A stretch of DNA of 64,000 nt from JBGQOG01 sp052113705 (GCF_052113705.1 NZ_JBGQOG010000002.1:394299-458298), one strand, 5' to 3'; shown: positions 24,243-33,501, counted from the first letter of the stretch. The notes: generated from the sequence alone by a model not told the origin. Translations and numbers: made by a program.

Positions 24243-26865
24243 TGACGATCCGGCCCGGGACAACGATGAGTTTCTTCGGGCTCTGGCCTGCCAGAACCTT
24301 GATCACAGTCTCATCCGCCAGCACCAGTTTTTCAACCTCGGATGCGGGCATGTCGCGCGGCACGGTCACATCCGAGCGTTTCTTGCCGTTGATCTGGATC
24401 GGCAGCGTCACGCTGTCCTCAACCAGGAGCGCGGGATCGGCCTTGGGCCAAGGCGCGGTGACCACGAGGCCCGCGCCGCCCAGCACCTGCCAGATGTCTT
24501 CGGCCAGATGCGGCACCATCGGCGCCATCAGCTGTGCCATCAGCTTCATCGCATCACGCTTGGCCGGGTTGGCCGCGCTGGACTTCGACATCGCATTGGT
24601 CAGGCCATAAAGCGCCGCCACCGCCTTGTTGAAGGCAAAGCCCTCAATGGAGCGGGTAACATCTTCCACCGCTTTGTGCGCGGCTTTCAGCAGCGCCAGA
24701 TCTTCGGCGCCGCTGGTGGCAGAGGCCTCGCCGCCCGCACCTTCCGAGATTTCATGCGCGATGCGCCACACCCGGGCGAGGAATTTCGACGTGGCCTCCG
24801 CCCCGGAGGCGGTCCATTCCACGTCCCGCTCGGGCGGGCTGTCGGCCATGACGAAGAATCGCGCGGTATCGGCGCCGAAAGAGGTGATGATGTTCACCGG
24901 ATCGACGACGTTTTTCTTGGATTTCGACATCTTGGCCGAGGGGATAATTTCGACCAAGGCGTTATGCGCTCGGAGCCGTTCTATTAGGCCTTCCGGGTCG
25001 CCTTCTCCGATATTCCAGAACGGTCCTTTGAGCCCGACGATCCGTTGATTGCCGATCACGAGTTCTTCGACATCCTCGGGCAGGTGATAGACCGCGCGGC
25101 CATTGGCGTCGCGGGTCAGATAAATTTCATGCGTCACCATGCCTTGGGTGAACAGCGCATTGAACGGCTCAATCGCTTTGGCGGGCAGATGGCCGGTCTT
25201 GTGCATCGCGCGGGCGAAGAAGCGCGAATAGAGCAGGTGCAGAATCGCATGCTCGATGCCGCCGATATATTGATCGACGTTCATCCAATAGGCGGCATCT
25301 TCGGCCACGGTCGGCGTGGCGGCATGCGGCGCGGTGAAGCGCGCGTAATACCACGAGCTGTCGACAAAGGTGTCCATCGTATCGGTTTCGCGGCGGGCGG
25401 GTGCGCCGCAGCTGGGGCAGGAGCAATCGCGCCAGGTCGGGTGCCGGTCGAGCGGGTTGCCCGGCTGGTCAAAGGTCACGTCATCGGGCAGGCGGACCGG
25501 CAGGTTCTCTTTCTTCTCCGGCACCACGCCACAGGTGGCGCAATGCACCACCGGAATCGGGCAGCCCCAATAGCGCTGACGGCTCAGGCCCCAGTCGCGC
25601 AGGCGGAATTTGGTGACGCCGGTGCCAAAGCCCTTTTCCTCGGCCACGGCAATGGCGGCGGCAATCGCTGCTTCGCCGGTCTGCACCGTCTCGCCTGCAA
25701 AGCCACGGATATAGCGCACGGGCTCGGATTTCAGCGGGGTGTATTCGCCCTTCGGATAGGCGCCTTCCAGCGGCTCGAACACCGGCAGAATCGGCAGGGA
25801 ATATTTGGTGGCAAACTCAAAGTCGCGCGCGTCATGCGCCGGGCAGCCGAAAATCGCGCCGGTGCCGTAATCCATCAGGATGAAATTGGCGATATAGACC
25901 GGCAGTTCCAGCTCGGGGTTCAGCGGATGCCGCACGCGGATGCCGGTGTCCATGCCCAGCTTTTCAGCGGTCTCGATGGCTTCCTCGGTGGTGCCACCCT
26001 TGCGGCATTCGGCGATGAAGGCGGCCAGCGCCGGGTTTTGCGCCTCGAGCGCCTTCGCCAGCGGATGATCGGGCGAGATGCCCGCAAAGCTGGCGCCCAT
26101 CAGCGTGTCGGGGCGGGTGGTGTAAACCTCGAGCGTGTCAAAGCCTTCGGGCGCATTCACCAGATCAAAGCCGAATTGCAGACCGCGCGATTTGCCGATC
26201 CAGTTGGCCTGCATCAGGCGCACCTTCTCCGGCCAGTCCTTCAGACCGTCCAGCGCATCAAGAAGCTCTTCGGCCATATCCGAGATCTTGAAGAACCACT
26301 GGGTCAGCTCGCGCCGTTCCACCAGCGCGCCCGAGCGCCAGCCGCGGCCATCCTCAACCTGTTCATTTGCCAGAACCGTCATATCGACCGGATCCCAGTT
26401 CACCACGGCATTCTTGCGGTAGACAAGGCCCGCCTCAAGCATGTCGAGGAACATCGCCTGTTGCTGGCCGTAATATTCCGGGTCGCAGGTGGCAAATTCG
26501 CGGGACCAGTCAATCGACAGGCCCAGCGGCTTCATCTGCGCGCGCATGTCGGCGATATTGCCGTAGGTCCAGTCCTTGGGGTGGCCGCCGCGCTCCATCG
26601 CCGCGTTTTCGGCGGGCATGCCGAAAGCGTCCCAGCCCATCGGATGCAGCACGGAAAAGCCGCAGCTCATCTTGTAGCGCGCGACCACATCGCCCATCGT
26701 ATAGTTGCGCACATGGCCCATATGGATGCGCCCCGACGGATAGGGGAACATCTCGAGCACGTAATATTTGGGTTTTGCGGCGTCGCGTCGGGCGGTGAAG
26801 ACACCGGCCTCATGCCACGCCTCCTGCCATTTTGCTTCGGTGACAGCGGGTTCGTAACGCGACAT
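24229..26865 (-). CDS. leuS: Leucyl-tRNA synthetase
   Basis: 878 aa class I synthetase. MFPYPSGRIHMGHVRNYT contains the HIGH-like motif (HMGH) near residue 48, and KMSKSKKNVVDP near residue 645 is the second ATP-binding motif. A zinc-binding-type CATCGVVPEKKENL and a CP1 editing domain are present. Charges tRNA-Leu. First gene of the leuS-lptE-holA operon. Confidence 0.98.
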   Translation of the reverse strand: MSRYEPAVTEAKWQEAWHEAGVFTARRDAAKPKYYVLEMFPYPSGRIHMGHVRNYTMGDVVARYKMSCGFSVLHPMGWDAFGMPAENAAMERGGHPKDWTYGNIADMRAQMKPLGLSIDWSREFATCDPEYYGQQQAMFLDMLEAGLVYRKNAVVNWDPVDMTVLANEQVEDGRGWRSGALVERRELTQWFFKISDMAEELLDALDGLKDWPEKVRLMQANWIGKSRGLQFGFDLVNAPEGFDTLEVYTTRPDTLMGASFAGISPDHPLAKALEAQNPALAAFIAECRKGGTTEEAIETAEKLGMDTGIRVRHPLNPELELPVYIANFILMDYGTGAIFGCPAHDARDFEFATKYSLPILPVFEPLEGAYPKGEYTPLKSEPVRYIRGFAGETVQTGEAAIAAAIAVAEEKGFGTGVTKFRLRDWGLSRQRYWGCPIPVVHCATCGVVPEKKENLPVRLPDDVTFDQPGNPLDRHPTWRDCSCPSCGAPARRETDTMDTFVDSSWYYARFTAPHAATPTVAEDAAYWMNVDQYIGGIEHAILHLLYSRFFARAMHKTGHLPAKAIEPFNALFTQGMVTHEIYLTRDANGRAVYHLPEDVEELVIGNQRIVGLKGPFWNIGEGDPEGLIERLRAHNALVEIIPSAKMSKSKKNVVDPVNIITSFGADTARFFVMADSPPERDVEWTASGAEATSKFLARVWRIAHEISEGAGGEASATSGAEDLALLKAAHKAVEDVTRSIEGFAFNKAVAALYGLTNAMSKSSAANPAKRDAMKLMAQLMAPMVPHLAEDIWQVLGGAGLVVTAPWPKADPALLVEDSVTLPIQINGKKRSDVTVPRDMPASEVEKLVLADETVIKVLAGQSPKKLIVVPGRIVNVVI

Positions 26866-27046
26866 CTCGGGCCCCTCATCGGAATTCGTCCGCGCCTGAC
26901 TACACCGGGCGGGGGCAAGAGGTCCAGAGAGCGGCCATCGCCTTTGGTCATTTAACCGTCAGGCGCGGCGGTTGGGCCGGTTGGGATCTGCGTCACAGAT
27001 GCCGGGGGCTGCGAGGGCGGCCGGTGCCGCCCCGCCCCGGCGGCGA

Positions 27047-27559
27047 TCAGAGTTTCGAATCGCGGATGCGCAACTGACGGGCGCGGGTCAGGATGGCGTC
27101 CTCGACGGCGCGCACGGTATCGGCGGCCACGGCGCCGCCGCCGCTGCCCTGCAGGGCCACGTTCAGCGAGCGGGCATCGAGCGCCGGATCCTGCACCAGG
27201 ATCGTGGCGCGGTAGGAGCGGCCGCCCCCCGGCGGGGTGCCATAGCCGGTCACGATGACGCCGGTGAACGGGTCAACCGATTGGATCGGCAAGAAGTCGA
27301 GCACTTCCAGCGAGGCCTGCCAGAGGTATTTGTTCACCTCGACCGTGGTGTTGGGGTCGGCGGCGTTGGAGAACAGGCTCCAGATGGTTTCTTCGTTGGT
27401 CGCCTTGGCGGTGCCGCGCTGTGCCAGCGGTGCCGGCTCTGCTGCGGCAGGCTTCCGGCTGCCAAACAGCTTGCCGCTGCCGATGCCGCCACCGCAACCC
27501 GCCAGCGCGGCGATAAGCGCCACTGTTCCAGATGTACGCAAGATGCGACCAAAGGTCAT
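27047..27559 (-). CDS. DUF3576 lipoprotein
   Basis: 170 aa. Lipoprotein signal MTFGRILRTSGTVALIAALAGC with lipobox LAGC near residue 22. The mature domain has IWSLFSNAADPNTTVEVNKYLWQASLEVLDFLP (landmark region, residues about 60-90) and ends RARQLRIRDSKL; this is the alphaproteobacterial DUF3576 family of unknown function. A promoter is visible upstream. Followed by leuS after about 180 bases, which contain GC-rich inverted repeats but no clear terminator. Confidence 0.88.
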   Translation of the reverse strand: MTFGRILRTSGTVALIAALAGCGGGIGSGKLFGSRKPAAAEPAPLAQRGTAKATNEETIWSLFSNAADPNTTVEVNKYLWQASLEVLDFLPIQSVDPFTGVIVTGYGTPPGGGRSYRATILVQDPALDARSLNVALQGSGGGAVAADTVRAVEDAILTRARQLRIRDSKL

Positions 27560-27588
27560 CGGCACTGCCCCCATTTCTACGTCTTTGC

Positions 27589-27617
27589 TGTCTAGCCCAA
27601 GCCCCGGAGGGCGACAA
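27589..27617 (-). promoter_or_regulatory. Probable sigma-70 promoter of the DUF3576 gene
   Basis: On the minus strand TTGTCG (27617-27612), 17-base spacer, TAGACA (27594-27589), about 30 bases before the ATG. Confidence 0.5.
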
Positions 27618-28296
27618 GGTTTTTAGCGCCACGGGGGGCATGCGCCGCGCGCTTTGGGGGAAAGGCTGCTTTCAGCGGTGGTTAGAAAGCCCAGACCCCC
27701 ACAACGCGACGGACCCCTGATGGGCCGACGCTGCTTTGCTGCGACCCGCCCCGCGCCGCTGCGGCGCCGCCCGGAACCTGTGCGCGGGAGATGGTTGTGG
27801 TTCGTGGCGATGACCTGTGGCTATAGACCCTGCCGCATCCTCCGCGCGAGGGAGCCTTCACCTCCGCTCTCCTGAGAAGCCACCGCGAAGGGCACGCGCC
27901 GCTGTGCTCCCCCTGCGGGCCGTGATGTCCGGCGGCATCGGCAGGCAACGCCCGCGACCGCGCAGGCCTCGGCAATGCGATTATGCCAGGGCTGGGGCGG
28001 GAAATGCGCGGCGGGGCGGCTCGTGGCCTGTCTTTGACTGCCGCGCACCGCGCGGGCGCGCGTACTCTATAACATGACGGCGCTGCGCCCGTTTGCCTGT
28101 AGCCGCAGGCACTTTGACGGTTGATCCGGGGCGGGGGGCGATGCGGGGACTGTGGCAACTCTGCACCACGCCGGGGCCTTGCACTGCCCCGGCGACCGTT
28201 TTCGTTGCAATAAGAAGGGGGAGGCGAGAAAAAGCAGCATACCCAATTCGGATTCCCCTGAATTGGGCCCCACCTTAGAGACAACGAGGGAAAACG
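27618..28296. other. Long gene-free leader region of the porin gene
   Basis: About 680 bases with no convincing reading frame on either strand. Seen in it: a GC stem-loop with arms 28170-28177 and 28186-28193 (8 bp, 8-base loop) followed by GACCGTTTTCG; a second inverted repeat CCCAATTC/GAATTGGG at 28242-28249 and 28260-28267; and an AGGG ribosome site just before the porin ATG. The first stem resembles a weak terminator or attenuator, the second an operator or RNA-binding site. No tRNA, RNase P RNA or tmRNA features were found. Confidence 0.6.
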
Positions 28297-29172
28297 ATGA
28301 AAAAGTTTCTGATCGCGACCACCGCCCTGGCACTGACCGCCGGCGCTGCCGCTGCTGAAGTTAAAGTTTCCGGCGACGGCCGTATGGGCATCTACTACGA
28401 CGGCAACGACGCGCAGTTCTCCTCGCGTCTGCGCGCCAAGTTCACCATGACCGGTGAAACCGATGGCGGTCTGGCATTCGGCGGTTCGTTCCGCGTTGAC
28501 CAAGAAGACGAAATTGGCAACCGTGCATCGAACGGCACCGCTGGTTCGGTCTACATCTCGGGCGCCTTTGGCAAACTCGAAATGGGCGACGTGGTTTCGG
28601 CTTCGGAAGCTGCAATCGGCGACCTGGCTGGCGTTGGCTACGGCCCGATCACCTCGTACAACGAGTGGAACTTCCTGACCGCTGACGGCAACAACATCAA
28701 CCAAGGCCCGAACATCCTGTATTCGTACTCGACCGGCGCGCTTGACCTGTACGCCTCGATGAGCGACGGCGCAGGCACCGGCGTTGACGTTGCTTACTCG
28801 CTGGCAGCTGCCTACTCGATGGGCGACTACTCGGTGTCGCTCGGCTACGCTGACGATGGCCTGACCACCGAAATCGGTCTGGGCGGCTCGGCCACCTTCG
28901 GCGCTGTGACCGTGAAAGCGGCCTACTTCGACTACAACGACTCGCCGTCGTACGAAAAAGCCTACGGTCTGTCGGCTGTGTACAAAGCCAACGCTCTGAG
29001 CGTTTCGGGCTACTACAACACCTACGAAGATCTGGCTGGCTCGAACTGGGACACCTTCGGTGTGGGCGCTGCCTACGACCTGGGTGGCGGCGCGACCCTG
29101 GCTGGCGGCATCGTCGACTCCGACTTCGCTGCAGACACCGTTGCCGACTTCGGCATCAAGTTCTCGTTCTGA
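28297..29172 (+). CDS. Rhodobacter-type outer-membrane porin
   Basis: 291 aa with signal peptide MKKFLIATTALALTAGAAAA. The mature barrel alternates short amphipathic strands with acidic loops and ends in KFSF, the terminal Phe recognised by the Bam machinery. Similar to the Rhodobacter general porin family, which forms trimers of 16-stranded barrels. Codon use (many GCT, GTT, AAA, TCG and TAC) differs from surrounding genes and fits a very highly expressed protein. A perfect intrinsic terminator follows, so it is monocistronic. Confidence 0.95.
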   Translation: MKKFLIATTALALTAGAAAAEVKVSGDGRMGIYYDGNDAQFSSRLRAKFTMTGETDGGLAFGGSFRVDQEDEIGNRASNGTAGSVYISGAFGKLEMGDVVSASEAAIGDLAGVGYGPITSYNEWNFLTADGNNINQGPNILYSYSTGALDLYASMSDGAGTGVDVAYSLAAAYSMGDYSVSLGYADDGLTTEIGLGGSATFGAVTVKAAYFDYNDSPSYEKAYGLSAVYKANALSVSGYYNTYEDLAGSNWDTFGVGAAYDLGGGATLAGGIVDSDFAADTVADFGIKFSF

Positions 29173-29198
29173 TATCAGAACGGAACTTCGGTTCTACG

Positions 29199-29233
29199 GA
29201 AAGAGCGGGCTTCGGCCCGCTCTTTTCTTTTGC
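29199..29233 (+). terminator. Strong intrinsic terminator of the porin gene
   Basis: Stem AAGAGCGGGC (29201-29210), loop TTCG, matching arm GCCCGCTCTT (29215-29224), continuing into a T-rich tail (TTCTTTT). Confidence 0.92.
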
Positions 29234-29310
29234 CCCGGGCCGTTTTGTCCGGGGCTTTTCATTTGACGGAGCCTGTGGCTTTTTGGGCGGGCAGCAGACC
29301 GGAGGGTAAG

Positions 29311-29964
29311 ATGGGCTTGGCAGATATTCAGGCAGCTATTGCGGTGGCAGAAGTAGCGGCCGAGCGCGCCGCCGGGTCTGTTCAGCTGATTGCCGTCTCC
29401 AAGGTGCAGCCAGCCGAGCGGGTTCTGGACGTGCTGAACGCTGGCTGGCGGCTCTTTGGCGAGAATTACGTGCAGGAGGCGGCGGGCAAATGGCCCGACT
29501 GGCGCGGCGCCTTCCCGGATGTGGCCGTGCATATGATCGGCCCGTTGCAGACCAACAAAGCCAAACAGGCGGTGGAGCTGTTTGAGGCGATCCATACGCT
29601 GGACCGCCCCTCGCTCGCCACGAAACTGGCGGGTTTGGCGCAGGCGCGGGGGACATCGCCCGAGCTTTTCATTCAAGTGAACATAGGGTCGGAGCCGCAA
29701 AAGGCCGGGGTTCTGCCGGAAGGGGCGGATGAATTCATCGCCAGCTGCCGGGGCATGGATCTGCCGGTGGTGGGGCTGATGTGCATTCCGCCGGAGGGCG
29801 AGACCAGCATGCCGCATTTCACCGCACTGGGCGAGATTGCCGCGCGCAACGGGCTGAGCGGCCTCTCAATGGGAATGAGCGGTGATTTTGAGGCGGCGAT
29901 TGCGGCGGGGGCCACGCATGTCCGGGTGGGCAGCGCGATCTTCGGGGCCCGCGCCTACGCTTAG
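29311..29964 (+). CDS. YggS/PLPBP family pyridoxal-phosphate homeostasis protein
   Basis: 217 aa. Single TIM-barrel PLP protein: LIAVSKVQPAE with the PLP-binding lysine near residue 31, FGENYVQEA, HMIGPLQTNKAK, and a C-terminal LSMGMSGDFEAAIAAGATHVRVGSAIFG (landmark). The family binds PLP without catalysis and buffers B6 vitamers. The ATG at 29311 gives the family length. It converges on the L,D-transpeptidase gene with a 4-base overlap. Confidence 0.93.
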   Translation: MGLADIQAAIAVAEVAAERAAGSVQLIAVSKVQPAERVLDVLNAGWRLFGENYVQEAAGKWPDWRGAFPDVAVHMIGPLQTNKAKQAVELFEAIHTLDRPSLATKLAGLAQARGTSPELFIQVNIGSEPQKAGVLPEGADEFIASCRGMDLPVVGLMCIPPEGETSMPHFTALGEIAARNGLSGLSMGMSGDFEAAIAAGATHVRVGSAIFGARAYA

Positions 29965-30509
29965 GCCTTGTCTTGCGCCTGGCTGCCGCGGGGTGTCGCG
30001 CTGGCGAGCGGCGGGATGATCAGCCTCGTTCCGGGGGGCAAGCGGCGGGCGATCCAGAGCAGGTGATCGCGGCGAAAACCGAGGCAGCCTGCGGTGGGAA
30101 AACCCGCCCGGCGGCGCTGGTGCAAAAAGATCGCCGAGCCTGCGCCGGGCCGGGCATCGGGATAGTTCCAGTCGGTGATCAGCACGATGTCATAGAGCGG
30201 ATCGGCGCGGCGCAGCATCTCATGGCTGGCGGCAAAGGGCGCGCGGACATGGCTGTTATAGGCCGGATCGCCGCCGGCATCGCACCACAGATCGCCCGGC
30301 AGGATCGGTTGCGCCCAGCTCGCCACAGCCTGTCGCGCGATCCGGTCGGGGCGATAAAGCAGCCCCAGCACCCGATGCACCCCGGCGGGCGTCGCGCCGT
30401 CGCCTTCGCGTTTATTGGTGGAAATGCCGCCGCGCCCGAGGGTGACCGGAAAGCAGCGTCCTTTCCAGAGCAGCCCCTGCGGGGTCAGGCGCATGTCGTC
30501 GCGGCTCAC
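29961..30509 (-). CDS. L,D-transpeptidase-like protein without signal peptide
   Basis: 182 aa. The YkuD-like catalytic block reads FLHQRRRAGFPTAGCLGF, with His and nucleophile Cys in the expected order. Such enzymes cross-link peptidoglycan or attach proteins to it. Oddly no signal peptide is visible (MSRDDMRLTPQGLLWKGR), as is usual for this short alphaproteobacterial COG3786-type branch, so its site of action is unclear. The GTG start overlaps the ribA stop (GTGA); an ATG at 30494 is an alternative. Confidence 0.85.
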   Translation of the reverse strand: MSRDDMRLTPQGLLWKGRCFPVTLGRGGISTNKREGDGATPAGVHRVLGLLYRPDRIARQAVASWAQPILPGDLWCDAGGDPAYNSHVRAPFAASHEMLRRADPLYDIVLITDWNYPDARPGAGSAIFLHQRRRAGFPTAGCLGFRRDHLLWIARRLPPGTRLIIPPLASATPRGSQAQDKA

Positions 30510-31582
30510 AGAAGATGCCCCGATTTGGCGGCTTTGGTGGCGAGATAGGCGGCGTTGTGGCGGCCAAGGCCGACCTGCAAGGGCACACGCTCGGTCACAT
30601 CGATGCCATTGGCCGAGAGCATTGCCACCTTGCGCGGGTTGTTGGTCAGCAGGCGGACCTGCGAAAAGCCCAGCCGTTTCAGCAGGGCAGAACCGATGCG
30701 AAAGTCGCGCTCATCATCCTCAAACCCCAGCCGGTGATTGGCCTCGACCGTGTCAAAGCCCTGATCCTGCAAGGAATAGGCCCGCATCTTATTGGCGAGG
30801 CCAATCCCGCGTCCCTCCTGGTTGAGGTACAGCAGAACCCCGGCCCCCGCCTCGCCCATCTGGGTGAGGGCCGCATGCAGCTGCGGGCCGCAGTCGCATT
30901 TCAGGCTGCCCAAAACATCGCCGGTGAAACAGGCCGAATGCAGGCGCGCGAGAACCGGCTTGTCGCGGGCGGGCGCGCCGATTTCGATGGCATAATGCTC
31001 GGCGCCGCCATCATCGGGGCGGAAAATATGCAGCCGGCCGGCTTCGGAAAATGCCATCGGCAGCCGCGCGGCGGCCACGGGGAAGAGGGCGGCGGCAGCG
31101 GCCAGTTGTGTATCTGCCTCCGCCCCGGGCAGGCAGGTCAGTCCTTCCGGGGCGTCACCGGTCAGCGGCACCATCAGCGCGGCGGGCAAAAGCTGCGCCG
31201 ATTTGGCCAGCTGAATCGCGGTGCGGTGCAGCGCGGCAGAGCCTTCGCGCCGCGCCTGCAGCGGCCCCTTCATCGGCATCATCAGATCATTCGCCGGATC
31301 CGCGAGGCCGCGCAGCCAGGTGCAATCCACCCCCCTCGGCACCGCGATGCGCGCCAGATCGCCGTCATAGGCGCGGGCCTTCAGCGTCTCGGCGCGCCGC
31401 GCGGTCAGCGCCAGATCGAGGGGGCCGAGCGCCGCCATATCGGCGAGACGCGCCGGGGTGAGGACCTCCACCGCCAGGGCCAGCCAGTCCCCGTCAGGGC
31501 CGCGCAAAACCACCGGCAGGCCCATGCGCAGATCGGCGCGGGCGCGGTTCAGGCGTTCGGTCAGACTGGGGCCAAGAGCCAT
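30506..31582 (-). CDS. ribA: GTP cyclohydrolase II with degenerate N-terminal DHBP-synthase-like domain
   Basis: 358 aa. The C-terminal domain (about 150-358) has the zinc site HSACFTGDVLGSLKCDCGPQ and the catalytic YLNQEGRGIGL, which convert GTP to the first riboflavin intermediate. The first 150 residues have the layout of a RibB domain (for example ALHRTAIQLAKSAQLLPAAL) but lack the acidic DHBP-synthase active-site motif, so only the cyclohydrolase activity is expected. AAGGAG six bases before 31582 selects that ATG over 31588. Confidence 0.92.
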   Translation of the reverse strand: MALGPSLTERLNRARADLRMGLPVVLRGPDGDWLALAVEVLTPARLADMAALGPLDLALTARRAETLKARAYDGDLARIAVPRGVDCTWLRGLADPANDLMMPMKGPLQARREGSAALHRTAIQLAKSAQLLPAALMVPLTGDAPEGLTCLPGAEADTQLAAAAALFPVAAARLPMAFSEAGRLHIFRPDDGGAEHYAIEIGAPARDKPVLARLHSACFTGDVLGSLKCDCGPQLHAALTQMGEAGAGVLLYLNQEGRGIGLANKMRAYSLQDQGFDTVEANHRLGFEDDERDFRIGSALLKRLGFSQVRLLTNNPRKVAMLSANGIDVTERVPLQVGLGRHNAAYLATKAAKSGHLL

Positions 31583-31741
31583 CGGCATCTCCTTCTTGCG
31601 GCTCAGAGATAGCGCTGCGTGACATAAATTGAAACATCTGACCGCTCTGCGACACGTCCGCGTGAGGTTTCTTTCATCACCCTTGTCCTGCGCGGATCGG
31701 GGGAACAGGTTAGGCGCAACAAGACGTGAAAGGGCGTGAAC

Positions 31742-32428
31742 ATGGCCGGTTTGAAGAAAATCCTTCTGGTGGATGATGAGGAAGACCTGCGCGAGGCCTT
31801 GGCCGAGCAGCTGGTGGCAACCGAGGATTTCGACGTGTTCGAAGCGGGGTCGGGGGCGGAAGCGGTCGAGAAATCGAAAGCCGCGCTGTATGATCTGGTG
31901 GTGCTCGATGTCGGCCTGCCCGATACCGACGGGCGTGAGCTGTGCAAAAAGCTGCGCAAGCAGGGGGTGAAATGCCCGATCATCATGCTGACCGGGCATG
32001 ACAGCGATGCCGACACCATTCTGGGCCTCGACAGCGGTGCCAATGATTACATCACCAAGCCGTTCAAATTCCCGGTGCTGCTGGCACGTCTGCGGGCGCA
32101 GCTGCGCACGCATGAGCAGTCGGAGGACGCGGTGTTCCAGCTCGGGCCGTATACGTTCAAACCGGCGATGAAGCTTCTGGTCGATGCCAAGGAAAAGAAA
32201 ATCCGGCTGACCGAGAAAGAGACGAATATCCTGAAATTCCTCTATCGGGCGACCGATGGTGTGGTGGCGCGCGATGTGCTGCTGCATGAGGTCTGGGGGT
32301 ATAATGCCGGGGTGACCACCCATACGCTGGAGACGCATATCTACCGGCTGCGGCAGAAGATTGAGCCGGATCCCTCGAATGCGCGGCTGTTGGTCACCGA
32401 ATCGGGTGGCTATCGGCTGGTCGCCTGA
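31742..32428 (+). CDS. OmpR-family response regulator (orphan)
   Basis: 228 aa. Receiver domain with acidic pocket VDDEED, phospho-acceptor Asp in LVVLDVGLPDTDG near residue 53, and conserved Lys in ITKPFK. A C-terminal winged helix contains LTEKETNILKFLYRATDG and THTLETHIYRLRQKIE. No histidine kinase lies next to it, so its partner is elsewhere. It starts at the ATG with AAAGGG seven bases upstream. Divergent from ribA, convergent with dapB. Confidence 0.93.
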   Translation: MAGLKKILLVDDEEDLREALAEQLVATEDFDVFEAGSGAEAVEKSKAALYDLVVLDVGLPDTDGRELCKKLRKQGVKCPIIMLTGHDSDADTILGLDSGANDYITKPFKFPVLLARLRAQLRTHEQSEDAVFQLGPYTFKPAMKLLVDAKEKKIRLTEKETNILKFLYRATDGVVARDVLLHEVWGYNAGVTTHTLETHIYRLRQKIEPDPSNARLLVTESGGYRLVA

Positions 32429-32455
32429 GGATCTGGTCGGCCTGGTGGTGAGGCC

Positions 32456-32500
32456 GGGGGCCGCCTGCCCCCGGAACCCCCGGGGATATTTTGAACGAAG
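32456..32500 (+). repeat. Intergenic GC palindrome followed by GGGGATATTT (copy 1)
   Basis: GC-rich inverted sequence (CCCCCGG ... CCCCCGGGG) followed by GATATTTTGAACGAAG, located between two convergent genes. The core CGGGGATATTT (32481-32491) recurs in inverse orientation at 61878-61888. From memory, similar elements occur between genes throughout Rhodobacteraceae genomes. Confidence 0.55.
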
Positions 32501-32536
32501 CAATGGGGCGGGCCGGGAGGCGCGCCCCTTTGGTGT

Positions 32537-33346
32537 TCACAGGCCGAGCACGTCCAGCATGTCGTATTGGCCGGGTTTTTTGTCCTGGCCCCAGAGGGCG
32601 GCGCGGAGGGCGCCACGTGCAAAGATCGCGCGGTCAGTGGCCAAGTGGCGCAGGACCACACGCTCGCCTGCGGTGGCGAAGACCACATCATGTTCGCCCA
32701 CCACATCGCCGCCCCGGATCGCGGCAAAGCCGATGTCGCCGCGTTTGCGCGCGCCGGTGATGCCGTCGCGGCCGGAGTCTTTGTGGTCAGCGAGGGAGAT
32801 GCCGCGGCCTTCGGCGGCGGCTTCGCCGAGCATCAGGGCGGTGCCGGAGGGGGCGTCGACTTTCATGCGGTGATGTGCCTCGACCACTTCGATGTCCCAG
32901 TCTTCATCCAGTGCCGCGGCGATCTTTTTCGTCATTTGAACCAAGAGGTTGACGCCAAGCGACATATTGCCTGCGCGCACCAGAACCGCATGCCGCGCGG
33001 CGGGGGCGAGGGCGGCGATATCCGCGGGTTCCATGCCGGTGGTGCCGATCACATGCACGGCGCGGGCCTGTGCGGCGAGGGCGGCGTATTCCAATGTGGC
33101 GGCGGGGGAGGTGAAATCGATCACCGCCTGCGCCCGGGCAAAGGCCTCCAGCGGCTCATCGGTGACGATGACGCCATTGGCGGTGCCGCCCATGGCCAGC
33201 CCCAGATCTTGCCCCGCCCAGGCATGGCCCGGGCGCACGACGCCGCCCACCAGCCGTGCCTTGTCGGAGGCGGCAACCACCTGTGCCAGCATCCGGCCCA
33301 TACGGCCTGCCACGCCGGTGATCACGATGCCCGGAAGTTCGCTCAT
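32537..33346 (-). CDS. dapB: 4-hydroxy-tetrahydrodipicolinate reductase
   Basis: 269 aa. Lysine/diaminopimelate pathway. N-terminal NAD(P)H loop GVAGRMGRML near residue 8; the catalytic region VVEAHHRMKVDAPSGTALML carries the His pair and Lys. The ATG at 33346 gives the normal N-terminus MSELPGIVITGVAG; longer in-frame sequence upstream is non-conserved. Divergent from rbfA. Confidence 0.96.
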   Translation of the reverse strand: MSELPGIVITGVAGRMGRMLAQVVAASDKARLVGGVVRPGHAWAGQDLGLAMGGTANGVIVTDEPLEAFARAQAVIDFTSPAATLEYAALAAQARAVHVIGTTGMEPADIAALAPAARHAVLVRAGNMSLGVNLLVQMTKKIAAALDEDWDIEVVEAHHRMKVDAPSGTALMLGEAAAEGRGISLADHKDSGRDGITGARKRGDIGFAAIRGGDVVGEHDVVFATAGERVVLRHLATDRAIFARGALRAALWGQDKKPGQYDMLDVLGL

Positions 33347-33501
33347 GTCTTGGTCCCTTTGCCGTCGGCTTGCCTGTGTTTCTGGCCCTGCATAGCGCGC
33401 GGGTCTGCCGGGGGTAAAGGGGGCGGGGAAACTGTCGCTGACAACGCGCAAGTGATGAAAGCCCCGTTGCGGGGCGCGCGGGCTTGGCCTACATGGGGGG
33501 A

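Noticed and set aside
28122..28127. TGATCC upstream of the porin as a further RpoE promoter
   Set aside because: No -10-like sequence lies at the required distance; the following bases are all G-rich.
27682..28704. 340-codon minus-strand frame crossing the porin start
   Set aside because: It runs through the porin coding sequence in antisense, has no ribosome site and no recognisable domain.
31583..31741. Riboswitch (FMN type) upstream of ribA
   Set aside because: The 160-base gap shows none of the conserved FMN-element blocks and is too short when shared with the divergent regulator gene.
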